A stretch of DNA of 64,000 nucleotides, taken from contig DATLXK010000028.1 in NCBI GenBank assembly GCA_035575925.1, positions 1 through 64,000 on the forward strand, written 5' to 3'. The notes beneath the pieces are model-generated. The model saw only the letters and a list, made by a program, of their open reading frames with translations. It ran no database searches and was not told the DNA's origin. The stretch is from DASWTL01 sp035575925. GTDB taxonomy: Bacteria; Bacteroidota; Bacteroidia; Sphingobacteriales; Sphingobacteriaceae. Each line of letters opens with the position of its first letter. Within the stretch, counting starts at the first letter, position 1. Below, piece by piece: positions 7,877-17,237 of the stretch. The position numbers and the translations under genes were made by a program.

Positions 7877-9709
7877 ATGACCAAAATTTTTTCGCTAATT
7901 ACGTTATGCCTGATAAATTACCTGGCATTTGCCCAAACCAATGCCATTAAGTATGAAGTTTCTTTTCCTAATGCTGTCCATCATGAAGCCAACATTTCAC
8001 TAAGCGTTTCAAAGGCACCTTCAGGGCCTTTAAAACTGCGTGTAAGCCGTTCGTCTCCGGGGAGATATGCAACACATGAATTTGGCAAGAACATTTATAA
8101 TGTGCTCGCATTTGACGGTTCAGGTAAGTCTTTAATAATAAATCAGGTAGCAGGTGATGTATATGAAATACCACAACATTCCGGAAACCTTAAAATTACA
8201 TACACCGTATTCGGCAACTGGATAGATGGCACCTACCTGGGAATTGATGAAACTCATGCACACATGAATATGCCCGCTACCTTTATGTGGGCAGTAGGTT
8301 TAGCAGACAGGCCGATTGAAATTACTTTTAACGATTTAAATAAATATGGATGGAAAGCAGGTACGCAACTTAAACCAGGGTCTAAACCCAATGTGTTCAC
8401 CGCTCCGGATCTTCAGTATTTTATGGATAGTCCGACAGAGCTTTCAGCATTTAAGCAAGCAAGCTGGAAAGATACCAATCCGGGAGGCTTAACCCAGGAA
8501 ATTCGTTTTTCTGTGCATTCTCCTGATGGCCAATCGGTTGTAGACAATTTCGGAACGATGGTTCAGCGGGTTGTACAAGAAGCAAAAGCAGTATTTGGAG
8601 AACTTCCGCGTTTCGATTACGGATCATACACTTTTTTGGATGATCTGAATCCTGAAAACGCAGGAGATGGGATGGAGCATCGCAATTCTACAGTAATTGT
8701 TAGTCGTACCCCAAAAATTGAGGGTTCTGAAAAAAATCTTTTGGGTACAGTTTCTCACGAATTTTTTCATAGCTGGAATGTTGAGCGTCTCCGCCCGAAA
8801 TCATTAGAGCCGTTTAATTTTGAACATGCCAATATGAGTGAAGAACTCTGGTTTGCGGAAGGCTTTACACAGTATTATGGGGAATTGCTTTTGAAACGTG
8901 CAGGATTTAAAACGCTGGATAATTATTGTGGAACATTAACAGGGTTATTAAATGACGTTTTAAACTTCCCGGGCGCTGTCAGTTATTCCGCTACACGGAT
9001 GAGCCGGTATGCTGTATTTGCAGATGCAGGCGTGTCTATAGATCAGAATAACAATGTGAATACGTTCACCTCTTATTATTACTACGGAGCTGTTATAGCA
9101 CTTGGCCTTGACCTTCGTTTACGTACAGAGTTTAACCTGACACTTGATGATTATATGAAGGCCCTCTGGAAAGCCCATGGGAAGACAGAAATTCCTTACA
9201 CTATACCAGATCTTCAAAAAGTACTTGCGGGGATAACGAATAATGCTTTCGCAGATGATTTTTTCAGGCGGTATATATATGGCACCGAGAAAAATAATTA
9301 TGAAAAGCTTTTGGCATCTGCGGGTTTAGTTTTGCAGAAATCTGCTCCCGGAAAAGCATCTTTAGGCCTTTTGCGACTTATCCCTTTAAATGGAAAAGTT
9401 CGCGTAGCAGCAGGTACTATCAAAGGGACTGCAGCATATCATGCCGGTCTGGATAACGGAGATTATTTGCTGAAAATTAATAATGATGAATTTAAATCTC
9501 CTGCAGACCTTGATGCTTTTTTGGCAAAATACAAACCGGGTAATGAGGTAACCCTAACTTTCGAACACCGGGGCGCGATAAAAAATACAAAAATTGTCTT
9601 GCTGGAAGATAACTCGTTGGAAGTTGTCCCCGCAGAAAGTTCAGGGAAAACTATTACTCCAGCTATACAGTCCTTCAGGGATAAGTGGTTGTCATCTCAG
9701 GTAAGATGA
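7877..9709 (+). CDS. M61 family peptidase with PDZ domain
   Basis: A 610-residue secreted metallopeptidase of the glycyl-aminopeptidase family. It has a signal peptide (MTKIFSLITLCLINYLAFA). The zinc site is HEFFH at residues 294-298 with Glu328 as third ligand in LWFAEGFTQYY, and the family-typical NVERLRP follows the motif. A PDZ domain covers about residues 500-580 (AAYHAGLDNGDYLLKINNDE). It is probably periplasmic and degrades peptides. Its TGA overlaps the ATG of the next gene as ATGA (9706-9709), so M61 and M28 peptidases are translationally coupled. Confidence 0.92.
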   Translation: MTKIFSLITLCLINYLAFAQTNAIKYEVSFPNAVHHEANISLSVSKAPSGPLKLRVSRSSPGRYATHEFGKNIYNVLAFDGSGKSLIINQVAGDVYEIPQHSGNLKITYTVFGNWIDGTYLGIDETHAHMNMPATFMWAVGLADRPIEITFNDLNKYGWKAGTQLKPGSKPNVFTAPDLQYFMDSPTELSAFKQASWKDTNPGGLTQEIRFSVHSPDGQSVVDNFGTMVQRVVQEAKAVFGELPRFDYGSYTFLDDLNPENAGDGMEHRNSTVIVSRTPKIEGSEKNLLGTVSHEFFHSWNVERLRPKSLEPFNFEHANMSEELWFAEGFTQYYGELLLKRAGFKTLDNYCGTLTGLLNDVLNFPGAVSYSATRMSRYAVFADAGVSIDQNNNVNTFTSYYYYGAVIALGLDLRLRTEFNLTLDDYMKALWKAHGKTEIPYTIPDLQKVLAGITNNAFADDFFRRYIYGTEKNNYEKLLASAGLVLQKSAPGKASLGLLRLIPLNGKVRVAAGTIKGTAAYHAGLDNGDYLLKINNDEFKSPADLDAFLAKYKPGNEVTLTFEHRGAIKNTKIVLLEDNSLEVVPAESSGKTITPAIQSFRDKWLSSQVR

Positions 9710-11007
9710 TAAAATCACTATGCGTATTATTCGCTTCATTTTTTCTGTATGGATGTGTAGTTCAGCGGCCTTCTAAAATAGATTCAGCTGATGTGGAACG
9801 TATTATACGTACTCTTTCGGCAGATGATATGCAAGGGAGGGCGACATTTAGCCTGGGTATTGAGAGCGCAGCAAAATTTATCGAAAAAGAATTTAACAGG
9901 ATTGGGTTGCAGCCTTTAAATACTGAAAAAAACTTCAGGCAGGAATTTACAATGGCCACGGTTAAGCCCGGACTCCAGACTGCGGTTATAAACGGTGATT
10001 CTATACCTTCTGAGAATATTATTGTGCTGTCAGACCAGTCGCAAATTGACTGGTCCGATAACAACGTCAAGGTCATTTATATAAAGCCCGGTCAATCTTT
10101 TTTTGAACAGTATCGTAAGATTGTGCAAAGTGAAGAAACTGCTTTAGTATTGGTTGGTGAGCAATATGCAGATGCTTTTAAACGCCTTAGGGAGGATAGC
10201 AGAAGTGAACGAATTATAGAAAAAAGCGATGAGAAGGCAGCAATAGTTTTTGTATTAACCGATACTGCACAACTATCAGCGTATAAGATCAATGCAACGA
10301 ATATAATAGAAAATGCTCCCCTTTTTAATATTGCCGGAATGATAAAAGGCAAATCCAGACCGGATGAATATGTGATATTTTCAGGGCATTATGATCATAT
10401 TGGAATATTAAAAGCAAATGAAGGAGATTCAATAGCAAACGGTGCCGATGATGATGCATCAGGCGTTACAGCGGTAATTTCCCTGGCAAAATATTATAAA
10501 AAATTAAACAGCAATGAACGTACACTGATCTTTGTCGCTTTTACTGCAGAAGAGACCGGAGGATTTGGATCTAAGCATTTTTCCGGTAAGTTAGACCCGG
10601 ATAAAATGATTGCCATGTTTAATATTGAAATGATTGGAAAAGATTCCAAATTCGGGCGTAATACTGCTTTTATTACAGGCTATGAACGCTCGGATTTTGG
10701 CGAGATCTTACAACGTAATCTGGAAGGTACAGCATTTAAATTCTATCCGGATCCTTATCCTGAACAAAATCTGTTTTACCGGAGTGATAATGCAACTCTC
10801 GCTCTTTTAGGTGTTCCTGCACACACTATTTCTACCGTTCAGATAGATAAAGATAAATTTTACCATACTGTAAACGATGAATTTGAAACGCTGGATGTGA
10901 ATAATATTTATTCTACAATTCAGGCTATAGCCTTAAGCTCAAAAAGCATTGTTGATGGTACCGATACTCCTAAACGTATTCCTAAGCCCCAACCCGGAAA
11001 TAAGTAA
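9706..11007 (+). CDS. M28 family lipoprotein aminopeptidase
   Basis: The protein has 433 residues from the ATG at 9706, chosen because it gives a proper lipoprotein signal (MIKSLCVLFASFFLYGC) and an ATGA overlap with the M61 gene. A seven-codon extension to 9685 would spoil the signal. M28 zinc ligands are visible: His in FSGHYDHIG (about 228), Asp in NGADDDASG, Glu-Glu in AEETGG, Asp in the FYRSDN segment and His in FYHTVNDE. It is probably a lipid-anchored aminopeptidase acting on peptides in the periplasm or at the surface. It is convergent with the acetyltransferase gene, two bases apart. Confidence 0.9.
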   Translation: MIKSLCVLFASFFLYGCVVQRPSKIDSADVERIIRTLSADDMQGRATFSLGIESAAKFIEKEFNRIGLQPLNTEKNFRQEFTMATVKPGLQTAVINGDSIPSENIIVLSDQSQIDWSDNNVKVIYIKPGQSFFEQYRKIVQSEETALVLVGEQYADAFKRLREDSRSERIIEKSDEKAAIVFVLTDTAQLSAYKINATNIIENAPLFNIAGMIKGKSRPDEYVIFSGHYDHIGILKANEGDSIANGADDDASGVTAVISLAKYYKKLNSNERTLIFVAFTAEETGGFGSKHFSGKLDPDKMIAMFNIEMIGKDSKFGRNTAFITGYERSDFGEILQRNLEGTAFKFYPDPYPEQNLFYRSDNATLALLGVPAHTISTVQIDKDKFYHTVNDEFETLDVNNIYSTIQAIALSSKSIVDGTDTPKRIPKPQPGNK

Positions 11008-11009
11008 AT

Positions 11010-11498
11010 TTACAACTGTTTTCGCATCACGTAGTCATTCAGCACGAAATGATGATATGGAATGTCTGTTGTTTGATAAACCTCAAACCCAAGCTTTTTA
11101 TAAAAGGCTAATGAAGGATTTAAACGGTTGACATTCAACTCTACTATTTTTCCTCCGTTACCTCTGGTTAGTAGCAACACATGTTCTACAAGTTTCTTTC
11201 CAATACCTTTGCCCTGTTCTGAGGGAAGTACATAAATTTTATGCAGTTTAAATATCATGTATTCATGGTCAGCAAGTGAATAACCGGCAAAACCTGCGGG
11301 CTTACCATCTGTTTCGATTAAGAGAAAATGTATACCTTCACTCATCTGCTCCTTTAAAGCTTTCTCCGAGTACATGTTGTCTAGCATAAAACGTATCTGC
11401 TCCGGTTCGAGAATTTCTCTGTAGGTGGGGCACCAGATAGCATTGGCAAGACTATGAATTATCCCCACATCAATTACTGTTGCTTCCCGAATAATCAT
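11010..11498 (-). CDS. GNAT family N-acetyltransferase
   Basis: The protein has 162 residues from the ATG at 11496-11498 (MIIREATVIDVGIIHSLA). An upstream TTG would add two residues. The acetyl-CoA-binding motif A is clear in LHKIYVLPSEQGKGIGKKLV (Q/R-x-x-G-x-G/A), followed by LNVNRLNPSLAFYKKLGFEV, typical of GNAT motif B. The substrate is unknown. The upstream thiamine-pyrophosphokinase-like gene ends two bases before this start, so the pair is likely co-transcribed. Sharing an operon does not by itself link it to thiamine metabolism. Confidence 0.88.
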   Translation of the reverse strand: MIIREATVIDVGIIHSLANAIWCPTYREILEPEQIRFMLDNMYSEKALKEQMSEGIHFLLIETDGKPAGFAGYSLADHEYMIFKLHKIYVLPSEQGKGIGKKLVEHVLLLTRGNGGKIVELNVNRLNPSLAFYKKLGFEVYQTTDIPYHHFVLNDYVMRKQL

Positions 11499-11500
11499 AA

Positions 11501-12067
11501 TCAAAAATCTTCTGCAATAAATATAAAGGGCTGTTCGAAGATTAGTGTATAGAATCCGTCTTTCTCAACTTCAAAAATACCTGATGTAACAGATTTAAGA
11601 TTAGAAATTTGCAGTTCGGAAACCTCGTGTAAAAGTTCAATTTTTTCTCCTTCAGACTTCCACTTACTAAATCCTGTTTTAACAGGAAAGATCTTTTTAT
11701 TTTGTATGTAGATAACCAGGTCTATAAAATCAGTAAATAATGCATAATCTTTAATATTAAACTCGTTTGCAATAATATTCACTGCCGGATATTCTTCAGC
11801 TATGAGAAATTTTAAGCCGTCTTCAAGCTGGTTTGTACCTGTAGTTATAATTCTTGTGTTTGATTGTACTATAATTTCCTCATCAGAAGTAAGCACACCA
11901 TCTATCTTAATTGCCAGTGAATCTGCAAGTTCGTATAGTTCATCACTAACTATTACTGACGGACTCCATTCCAGTAACTGCCCAAGATGTTCATGGTCAA
12001 AATTGTCCAGGTGCATAATTAGCAAGGCAGGTTCTTGCTTTTCACGGATAATATGGTGAGATGACAT
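11501..12067 (-). CDS. Thiamine pyrophosphokinase-like protein, probably degenerate
   Basis: The protein has 188 residues. The N-terminus MSSHHIIREKQEPALLIM and the segment LGQLLEWSPSVIV resemble Bacteroidota proteins annotated as thiamine pyrophosphokinase, from memory. However, the catalytic GDxDS motif of that family is replaced here by VLTSDEE, and the later TDxE region reads NQLEDGL. If the relationship holds, kinase activity is doubtful. The gene lies 52 bases downstream of the interrupted thiE and just upstream of the acetyltransferase on the same strand, which supports a thiamine connection. The alternative is an unrelated conserved hypothetical protein. Confidence 0.5.
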   Translation of the reverse strand: MSSHHIIREKQEPALLIMHLDNFDHEHLGQLLEWSPSVIVSDELYELADSLAIKIDGVLTSDEEIIVQSNTRIITTGTNQLEDGLKFLIAEEYPAVNIIANEFNIKDYALFTDFIDLVIYIQNKKIFPVKTGFSKWKSEGEKIELLHEVSELQISNLKSVTSGIFEVEKDGFYTLIFEQPFIFIAEDF

Positions 12068-12119
12068 CAGGCAAAAATAGGCATCACCTTTTTAAAAGCG
12101 TGTAAGGAGTAAGATTAAC

Positions 12120-12755
12120 TTAATACAATATATTTCGAAACGCTTTTATAGCTGTTGCAGGGTCTTTAGCCATATTTACAGCTCCTGAAACTGCTACACC
12201 ATATACTCCGGTATCTGATAAAGCTTTTGTATCATCGATATTAACCCCTCCAACTGCTAAAACCGGAATATCAATTTTATGAGCAGCCATTTGCTGAATA
12301 AGAATACGATAGCCTTCTAAACCTAATAATCTATAATTATTAGGTTTAGTTTCAGTAATAGAAAATGGCCCGCAGCCAACATAATCAACTACACCTGATT
12401 CTGAAATACGTTGAATATCTTCAAATGAATGTGCAGAAGCACCGAGTGTTTTATCTTCGCCGATTTGTTTACGTATTGATTTAAAATCAGCTTCCATATC
12501 TTCTATATGGACTCCCTGTGCATCCACTTTATCAAGCAGATGATAATGATCTGTAAGAATTAACGTGGCGCCCCAGTCGTCACAAATTGAAGCTACCTGA
12601 TGAATTTCCGCTATCAGTTCATTATCTGCTTTTGTAAGACACCGGTATTGTATCCAATTTGCACCGGCTTCGCAGGCTATTCAGGTTTGTTCTATATGAG
12701 TACGTTCAGACAGATCATGGGTAATAAAATGAAAAACAGAAATGTACTTTTTCAA
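12120..12755 (-). pseudogene. thiE: Thiamine phosphate synthase interrupted by an in-frame TGA
   Basis: ThiE joins HMP-PP and THZ-P to make thiamine phosphate. Reading leftward from a TTG at 12753-12755, the frame gives LKKYISVFHFITHDLSE, then a TGA at 12681-12683 (codon 25). It continues in the same frame with CEAGANWIQYRCLTKAD, GATLILTDHYHLLD, QGVHIEDM, a pyrophosphate-binding GPFSITETKPN and PVLAVGGVN to the stop at 12120. The span is exactly 212 codons, the normal ThiE length, so only one base differs from an intact gene. The sole alternative start (GTG at 12525-12527) would lack the N-terminal third of the barrel. It is a nonsense mutation or a sequencing error. Confidence 0.85.
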
Positions 12756-12769
12756 AGCGATTTGAATAA

Positions 12770-14416
12770 TTATTTAAGCACTTCGGTAATAGGCTTTCCT
12801 ATATTTCCGTTGGGCTCCTGAATACGTAATAATGCTGAAACCGTGGATGCGATATCTGACATATTATAAGAGATATTGGATTTTCCCGATTTGATGCCCC
12901 ATCCCATAAATAGCAGTGGGATATGCGTATCATACGGAGCTAAACTGCCGTGGGTAGTTCCTGTTGCAGAAAATCCTGAATAAATCCCCGGTTTAAGAAT
13001 GATTTGAATAACCCCGCTACGTTCTTTGTTGTAACCGTTTATAATTTTCGAACGATACACTTCAGGTATACTTGCGGTTTGCACTTCATTAATGTCAATT
13101 GCAAAAGCCACCTCTTTCTGTTTTTGAAGAAAGGCTATTATCTTTTTTCTGATATCAGTTTCATTTAACTTATTAGCTGCAATAGCCGTATTGTTTAAAC
13201 TAACCTGGTAATTACCGAAGCTTAATACCATATTTTTAGTTTTGTAATCCTTTTCAAGCTGATTGTTCAATGTTTGTAACAGTCCGCCTGTTGCATAAAG
13301 TCCTGCAGGGATTTTATTATCCAAAAGAAAATTAGCATTATTGGCAACACCATGATCTGCGGTAAGGAATACCGAATAATTTCCTTTCCCAACTTTGACA
13401 TCCAGATGGTCAAATAAATTGGCAATATCCCGGTCAAGCCTTAAATAGGTATCTTCTATTTCAACCGAGTTTGGCCCAAATTGATGCCCTATATAATCAG
13501 GAGAAGAAAAGCTTATAGCCAGGAGATCAGTAATAGCATCACTTCCTAAACCTTCATTATCAATAGCAGCTTTTGCAAGATCAAGGGTTATAGAATTACC
13601 ATACGGAGTACTTGAAACCATACCAACTCCCCTGGACATCATTTGAGAAGTTTTTAAGGGCAGGGTAGGGGCGGTAGTTCCTAAAAATTTCCCTTCATAT
13701 TTACTGTCATCAGCCGTACTCTGAAGATAGGTGTTTATTGGGTATAAGGTGTTCCAATCCTGTTTTAGATATTTTTCTGGAAGCTTCTGATCATTAAAGG
13801 CTTTTAACCATGTGGGTAATTCTTTCATATAATAGGTACTGGTAACCCAGTTACCTGTACTGCCGTCAAACCAATAGGCTGCGTCTGCACTATGGCCTGC
13901 AGGTAAAATTCCGCCCCGGTCTTTAATAGCTATACCAATTACTTTTGAACGAAAGTTAGTGGCCAGTTTTAACTCATCAGTAATGGATGTAGAAAGCATA
14001 TTTCGCGGAGACATTTTACCCACAGTAAGATTGGTGCTGCCAACTGTTTGTACCGTGCTATCCTCAGCACAGTATATACTTCGGCCTGTGGTCTGCTCTA
14101 TAAATTCATTTCCTGCAATACCATGGATAGCCGGTACAGAACCAGTATAAACAGTAGTATGGCCAATTCCGGTGACACTTGGAATATAATCTATATAGGT
14201 GTTTTCGCAGGTAAAACCTTCATTGAGCATTCTTTTAAATCCCCCGTTCTGGTAACGGTCATAATACCGGTAAAGGAAATCCCATCTCATCTGGTCCACC
14301 ATAATTCCAACAACCAGTTTTGGTCGTGGAAGCAAAGCAGATGACTTGTTTTTTTGTGCAAAAGCCGATAGGTACAGATTTGCAAGCAAGAAAAGCAATA
14401 CGAATTTTAATTTCAT
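12770..14416 (-). CDS. PafA-like alkaline phosphatase / phosphodiesterase
   Basis: A 548-residue secreted phosphatase of the alkaline phosphatase superfamily. The start at 14414-14416 gives a signal peptide (MKLKFVLLFLLANLYLSAFA); the GTG at 14440 would precede it and is rejected. Asp41 (VVGIMVDQMRWD) is a metal ligand and Thr82 in PSVTGIGHTT is the likely nucleophile, as in Elizabethkingia PafA. SPDYIGHQFGP and FLTADHGVANNA supply the second metal site, and THGSLAPYDTHIPLLFMG closes the domain. It is probably periplasmic and scavenges phosphate. It sits between the TonB receptor and thiE on the same strand, so a role in dephosphorylating thiamine phosphates before uptake is conceivable but unproven. 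Confidence 0.88.
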   Translation of the reverse strand: MKLKFVLLFLLANLYLSAFAQKNKSSALLPRPKLVVGIMVDQMRWDFLYRYYDRYQNGGFKRMLNEGFTCENTYIDYIPSVTGIGHTTVYTGSVPAIHGIAGNEFIEQTTGRSIYCAEDSTVQTVGSTNLTVGKMSPRNMLSTSITDELKLATNFRSKVIGIAIKDRGGILPAGHSADAAYWFDGSTGNWVTSTYYMKELPTWLKAFNDQKLPEKYLKQDWNTLYPINTYLQSTADDSKYEGKFLGTTAPTLPLKTSQMMSRGVGMVSSTPYGNSITLDLAKAAIDNEGLGSDAITDLLAISFSSPDYIGHQFGPNSVEIEDTYLRLDRDIANLFDHLDVKVGKGNYSVFLTADHGVANNANFLLDNKIPAGLYATGGLLQTLNNQLEKDYKTKNMVLSFGNYQVSLNNTAIAANKLNETDIRKKIIAFLQKQKEVAFAIDINEVQTASIPEVYRSKIINGYNKERSGVIQIILKPGIYSGFSATGTTHGSLAPYDTHIPLLFMGWGIKSGKSNISYNMSDIASTVSALLRIQEPNGNIGKPITEVLK

Positions 14417-14491
14417 CAGATATAGTTTATTACTAAACACAAATATGGCAATACCATTTCAATCTAACGTGATATTTATGTTATCAGATGT

Positions 14492-16858
14492 CTAAAACTT
14501 AAGGCTTAGCCCGAGTAAGAAATTACGCGTGGCCTGCGGATAATAATAATTCTCAGTGGCAAATGCCCCGCTTGAAAAATAGCTGAACGTGTAGCCGTTT
14601 GCTTCGTATTTTTCTCCAAGAACATTGTTTACCAGCAAGGTCAGCCCTATGTTTTTCACATTTTTAAACGCTGTTTGATATGCCAAACGGATGTCATTTA
14701 CAAAAAATGCTTCCAGCCGGCGACTGTTATTTGATGTATTATCCAAAAACTGGTCGCTTACGTACTTACTTAGTAGCGAAATATCTGCTTTGGCAAAAGG
14801 GCTGTAAGTGAGTTCACCTGAACCGACGAATGCCGGCGAAAAAGCGATATCAGTATTTTTAAAGTTGTTTATAACCTGGGTTCCATTATCGTAATCATCA
14901 ATAAACTCAGTAAAATCTTTTACTTTATTTCGGCTTAGCGCTGCACTCATGCCCCATGATAATTGATTATTAATTTGCCATTTTCCATCCAGTTCAATTC
15001 CTAAGCGGTAGCTATCCGGAACATTTTGCCGGATATATTCTCCTACATCGTTTACTTTACCCGTAAGTATCAACTGATCTCGGTAAAACATGCCATAACC
15101 ATTAATACCGGCAGTAAAATTTTGAGCTGCTGTTCGGTATCCGGCCTCTACGTTTTTAAGATTTTCAGATCTGGGTCGGGTTGCAGGTGTTGAATTTACA
15201 TAATCATCCCGGTTCGGTTCTTTATTTGCCATAGCAAAAGACGCATAAATGGTATTGCGATCTTTGATCTGGTAGCTCAATCCGAATTTTGGGTTAAGAA
15301 AGTCCAGTTTATCATGTTGGTTCAGCTCACTTCGGTTCTTGTCAGTTCCGCTGATGGTATAGTCTGTTCGGCGGTATTGCAGATCGGCAAACAAATTTAA
15401 TTCACCTAATTGGTATGCAGCTTTTCCAAAAACATTAAAGTCTGTTTTAAAGCCATTGCCATCATAATACCGGTGTCTGATTTTACTGTCTGAAGCATAT
15501 TGCGCCCAGATCACTTCACCAAAATGAGCGCCATCATATTCATTATAAGCCCCTCCTAAGGTAAGGTTCAGCGCAGTTTGGGGTGTATAATTTAAAGAAT
15601 AGGTTAATCCGTAAAAATCATTATCAAGCCATCGCCTGCGTATCAAATCACTTTTTTTAATAGAAGTACTGCCTGTAACTACCGGTGAAATACCATAGTT
15701 GGATAAGGATGCATTCGTTTTGTATTCTTCGTAATAACCACGTCCATAGGTATAATGCAGGGCCGTATTAAAGTTTAATTTCTCTGAAATATTCCGGGAA
15801 TACAGCACCTGATAATGATCTTGCGTATAGTTATCAGTTTGATCATCATAAGTAAAGCCGTTATACGTTCTGTTAGAAGTTAGAAGATTTTCCGGAACAC
15901 CGTTCCATGCCTGGTACGTTTTCTCTGTACCCGAAAATACATTGGCTCTCAACAAACTGTTTTTGCCGTAATAAGCACCGCTTAAGAAATATGATTTAAG
16001 ATTAGAAAATGCGTTGTCTATGTATCCATCGGATTTAATCCGTGATAAACGTCCGTCAAAACTGAATTTGCCATTTATTAAGCCTGTGCCCACTCTAAAA
16101 GTATTTTTCCAGGTATCAAATGAACCTATACTATTATTTAGTTCCGCGTAAGCTGAATCCGTGCGGGTAGTAGTCTGAATATTTATACTTGCCCCAAAAG
16201 CACCTGCGCCGTTGGTAGACGTTCCAACACCACGTTGTATCTGGATATTATCAATGGAGGAGGCAAAATCGGGGAGGTTAACAAGGTATGTACCCTGACT
16301 TTCAGTATCATTATAAGGAATTCCGTTAATGGTCATATTGATGCGGGTTGCATCACTTCCTCTAATTCTTATTCCCGTATATCCCACTCCTGCACCTGCA
16401 TCAGAGGTTATGACTACACCGGGCGTTTGATTAAGCAGGAATGGAAGGTCCTGCCCAAGATTATTCTTCTGGATCTCTTCCCGGGTCAGGTTTCTATATG
16501 TAGTGGCAGAATTCTCGGAAGCCCGGGTAGCGCGTACAATTACTTCATCAGCAAGCATATTCGCTCTTTCAAGTCCTATATCCCATGATGTATTATCTGA
16601 AATGGTAAGGGATTGCTCGCTGGATCTGTAGCCAACGTAAGTGATCAGAACACGATATTTTCCGGGCTTCAGGTTTCTGAAGCTGTAGTTTCCCCTGCCA
16701 TCAGTTTGCGAAGATAATACGCCATTCAGGGTTACATTCGCACCAATTAATGGTTCATGGGTTTTGTTTTGTGTGATCTTTCCGTTTAACGAGAATTGTG
16801 CCGCCGCAAAAAAGGGCAGCAGCATAGCCGACAAGGCAATAAATAGATTTTTTTTCAC
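14492..16858 (-). CDS. TonB-dependent receptor, predicted thiamine or thiamine-precursor transporter
   Basis: A 788-residue outer-membrane receptor. The start is a GTG at 16856-16858 that begins the signal peptide (MKKNLFIALSAMLLPFFAAA). Residues about 22-90 form a carboxypeptidase-regulatory-like domain (GKITQNKTHEPLIGANVTL). The plug follows (about 105-230) with DLPFLLNQTPGVV, IRIRGSDATRINMTINGIP and IQIQRGVGTSTNGAGAFGAS. The rest is a beta-barrel ending in ...NFLLGLSLKF with a terminal Phe. A TPP riboswitch lies 62 bases upstream on the same strand, so expression should fall when thiamine pyrophosphate is plentiful. That points to uptake of thiamine or a precursor (substrate inferred). Confidence 0.9.
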   Translation of the reverse strand: MKKNLFIALSAMLLPFFAAAQFSLNGKITQNKTHEPLIGANVTLNGVLSSQTDGRGNYSFRNLKPGKYRVLITYVGYRSSEQSLTISDNTSWDIGLERANMLADEVIVRATRASENSATTYRNLTREEIQKNNLGQDLPFLLNQTPGVVITSDAGAGVGYTGIRIRGSDATRINMTINGIPYNDTESQGTYLVNLPDFASSIDNIQIQRGVGTSTNGAGAFGASINIQTTTRTDSAYAELNNSIGSFDTWKNTFRVGTGLINGKFSFDGRLSRIKSDGYIDNAFSNLKSYFLSGAYYGKNSLLRANVFSGTEKTYQAWNGVPENLLTSNRTYNGFTYDDQTDNYTQDHYQVLYSRNISEKLNFNTALHYTYGRGYYEEYKTNASLSNYGISPVVTGSTSIKKSDLIRRRWLDNDFYGLTYSLNYTPQTALNLTLGGAYNEYDGAHFGEVIWAQYASDSKIRHRYYDGNGFKTDFNVFGKAAYQLGELNLFADLQYRRTDYTISGTDKNRSELNQHDKLDFLNPKFGLSYQIKDRNTIYASFAMANKEPNRDDYVNSTPATRPRSENLKNVEAGYRTAAQNFTAGINGYGMFYRDQLILTGKVNDVGEYIRQNVPDSYRLGIELDGKWQINNQLSWGMSAALSRNKVKDFTEFIDDYDNGTQVINNFKNTDIAFSPAFVGSGELTYSPFAKADISLLSKYVSDQFLDNTSNNSRRLEAFFVNDIRLAYQTAFKNVKNIGLTLLVNNVLGEKYEANGYTFSYFSSGAFATENYYYPQATRNFLLGLSLKF

Positions 16859-16920
16859 TTTATCTTAGTGTTTTTAGTTAAAATTCTGCACGTAAGGGTT
16901 CATGCAGTACAATTAACTTA

Positions 16921-17087
16921 CCTTTTCCCTACGCCGGCATTATCCGGATCAGGTGTTTGGAATGGTTAAAGGCTTAGGGCGAAAATGGTTAAGGGTTGAT
17001 CCTTTATCCTTTTAAGCTTTTACCTTTTATCCTCCAATGGGTATGATCTCAGCCTGTTTTTGTGTTCGTTAAAACAAGGCACCCCCT
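16921..17087 (-). promoter_or_regulatory. TPP riboswitch (thi box)
   Basis: On the minus strand the conserved elements appear in order: GGGGGTGCC (17079-17087), the CTGAGATCATACCC pyrimidine-sensing segment (about 17040-17054), and ACCTGATCCGGATAATGCC running into GGCGTAGGGA (about 16926-16954). These are the hallmark P2/J3-2 and P4/J2-4 elements of the thiamine pyrophosphate riboswitch. Between them is an insert of about 85 bases, a long variable P3 arm rich in purine runs and their complements (AAAGG/CCTTT). The downstream gene is the TonB-dependent receptor at 16858. Confidence 0.93.
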
Positions 17088-17237
17088 TATTGATGCGACA
17101 AAGGTATATTTTATTTGTGATTTTAGAAAGAACAATTATTTAGTTAAAACTATATTTGATATTACTGATCGGGCTCTAAACCTGGTTCGGTTAATAGCTA
17201 TTTGGGTATTAACTATTGACTTTAAAACTTTACAGAT

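Noticed and set aside
12120..12527. Short functional ThiE starting at the GTG at 12527
   Set aside because: The upstream frame encodes clear ThiE sequence up to and beyond a TGA, so the short form lacks part of the barrel.
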